From Litoreibacter sp. (GTDB lineage Bacteria; Pseudomonadota; Alphaproteobacteria; Rhodobacterales; Rhodobacteraceae): a stretch of 6,050 nucleotides of DNA. A program made the position numbers and the translations under genes. Under the pieces are notes generated by a model. The model did not search any database. It was not told the origin of the DNA and saw nothing but the letters and a program-made list of their open reading frames with translations. The stretch spans positions 1 through 6,050 of the forward strand of contig JABDPP010000016.1 in assembly GCA_013042765.1 (NCBI GenBank). Direction: 5' to 3'. Position 1 is the stretch's first letter. Every line of letters begins with the position of its first letter. This document shows positions 5,219-6,050 of this stretch, piece by piece.

Positions 5219-6050
5219 ATGACAAAGAGAATCGCAGTATATGGCTTGGGCTCGATGGGCTACGGCATCGCGCAATCGCTGTTACGCGCGGACCATGTGG
5301 TCGCGGGGTTCGATATCAACGAAGCCGCGGTGGATGCGTTTCGAGCAGAGGGCGGGGCGCCCGAGGCGCCCGAGCGTTTCCTGCCAACCGCCGATATCGT
5401 GGTTGTTGTCGTGCTCAATGCGGAGCAGACACGCGGAGTGATGCTGGGCGCGGGCGGCATCGCGCAATGCGTCCAACCCGGCGCCTGTATCATATCATGC
5501 GCCACGGTTCCCCCGGCCTTTGCGCGGGAGATGGAAGCTGCGGCGCAAGACAAAGGGCTTCACTACCTCGATGCACCCATCTCGGGCGGGGCTGCGAAAT
5601 CCGCTCTGGGGCAGTTGTCGGTCATGGCTGCGGGACCGCCCGAGGCCTTCGAGACCGCGCGCCCGGCTCTCGATGCGATGGCTGAGACGGTTTTTGAGCT
5701 CGGCCCCGAGGCGGGAGCAGGATCCGCCATGAAGGCGGTCAACCAACTGCTGGCCGGTGTGCATATCGCCGCTATGGCGGAGGCGGTGACGTTTGGCATG
5801 ACCCAAGGTGTTACGCCTGAGAAAATCCTGAATGTGATCAGCCAATGCGCCGGTAGTTCCTGGATGTTCGAGAACCGCGCACCTCATATCGTTGACGCCG
5901 ATTACACGCCACGCTCGGCCGTGAATATCTGGCCCAAGGATCTGGGTATCGTGCTTGATATTGCTGAGGCTGCTGAGTTCGAAGCTCCGATCACCAGAGC
6001 AGCGCTCGAACGGTTCCAGGAAGCGGCACGCGAAGGGCTTGGCCAGGAAG
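5219..6050 (+). CDS. ltnD: L-threonate dehydrogenase-like beta-hydroxyacid dehydrogenase (3' end beyond window)
   Basis: The first 277 codons of an NAD-dependent beta-hydroxyacid dehydrogenase; the family is about 300 residues, so roughly 20-25 are missing. LtnD oxidises L-threonate to 2-oxotetronate, the first step of a pathway continued by a DUF1537 kinase and a decarboxylase. The Rossmann motif GLGSMG (9-14) and D32 after the second strand point to NAD rather than NADP. The substrate loop is DAPISGG (118-124), the catalytic lysine K172 lies in KAVNQLL with N175, and a second conserved lysine K240 is in KDLG. SSWMFENRAPHI (213-224) followed by DYTPRSAV resembles LtnD more than GarR/GlxR tartronate semialdehyde reductases, the main alternative. 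GGGAAG (5203-5208) is a fair ribosome binding site. The gene follows the permease by 132 bases on the same strand and may share its transcript. Confidence 0.8.
   Translation, partial: MTKRIAVYGLGSMGYGIAQSLLRADHVVAGFDINEAAVDAFRAEGGAPEAPERFLPTADIVVVVVLNAEQTRGVMLGAGGIAQCVQPGACIISCATVPPAFAREMEAAAQDKGLHYLDAPISGGAAKSALGQLSVMAAGPPEAFETARPALDAMAETVFELGPEAGAGSAMKAVNQLLAGVHIAAMAEAVTFGMTQGVTPEKILNVISQCAGSSWMFENRAPHIVDADYTPRSAVNIWPKDLGIVLDIAEAAEFEAPITRAALERFQEAAREGLGQE

Noticed and set aside
5495..5887. 130-codon minus-strand open frame opposite the dehydrogenase
   Set aside because: It is antisense to the ltnD-like gene, whose motifs are intact through this stretch.
1..6050. Insertion sequences, attachment sites, CRISPR arrays or phage genes
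   Set aside because: No transposase or integrase, no paired terminal repeats flanking a gene, no regularly spaced repeats and no sharp change of base composition were seen.

Overview
The window looks like a catabolic and transport island for small hydroxy- or halo-carboxylic acids in a GC-rich proteobacterium. Codon use, operon style and the family look of the proteins suggest an alphaproteobacterium, perhaps Rhodobacterales; this is a judgement from sequence character, not a search result. No mobile element, CRISPR array, tRNA or rRNA is visible.

Layout. At the left edge, on the minus strand, is the first part of an unrecognised single-pass membrane protein (267 down to beyond base 1). Bases 268-615 have no convincing gene but hold several inverted repeats, including a possible terminator. 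Next comes a minus-strand run read right to left: a family 3 periplasmic binding protein (3446-2667), a strong intrinsic terminator (about 2660-2633), an alpha/beta hydrolase carrying every active-site residue I recall for fluoroacetate/haloacetate dehalogenases (2567-1683), and a tartrate/D-malate dehydrogenase overlapping it by 4 bases (1686-616). A 123-base divergent intergenic region separates the binding protein from a plus-strand run: an ABC ATPase (3570-4322), its permease (4334-5086) and, after a 132-base gap, an L-threonate dehydrogenase-like enzyme (5219 to beyond 6050).

How the parts fit. Binding protein, permease and ATPase make one importer of the polar amino acid type, split across a divergent promoter region. 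The binding protein keeps the ligand-carboxylate arginine but appears to lack the aspartate that normally holds an amino acid's ammonium group. The three flanking enzymes act on small hydroxy or halo acids. I therefore infer that the importer takes up a hydroxy- or halo-acid (tartrate, malate, threonate or a relative) which the dehalogenase-like hydrolase, TtuC and LtnD-like enzymes process. The actual substrate cannot be read from the sequence.

Most of the content belongs to known families. The points worth a second look are the dehalogenase-type hydrolase beside a tartrate dehydrogenase, the altered binding pocket, the lipobox-like start of the permease, and the repeat elements in the two intergenic regions.
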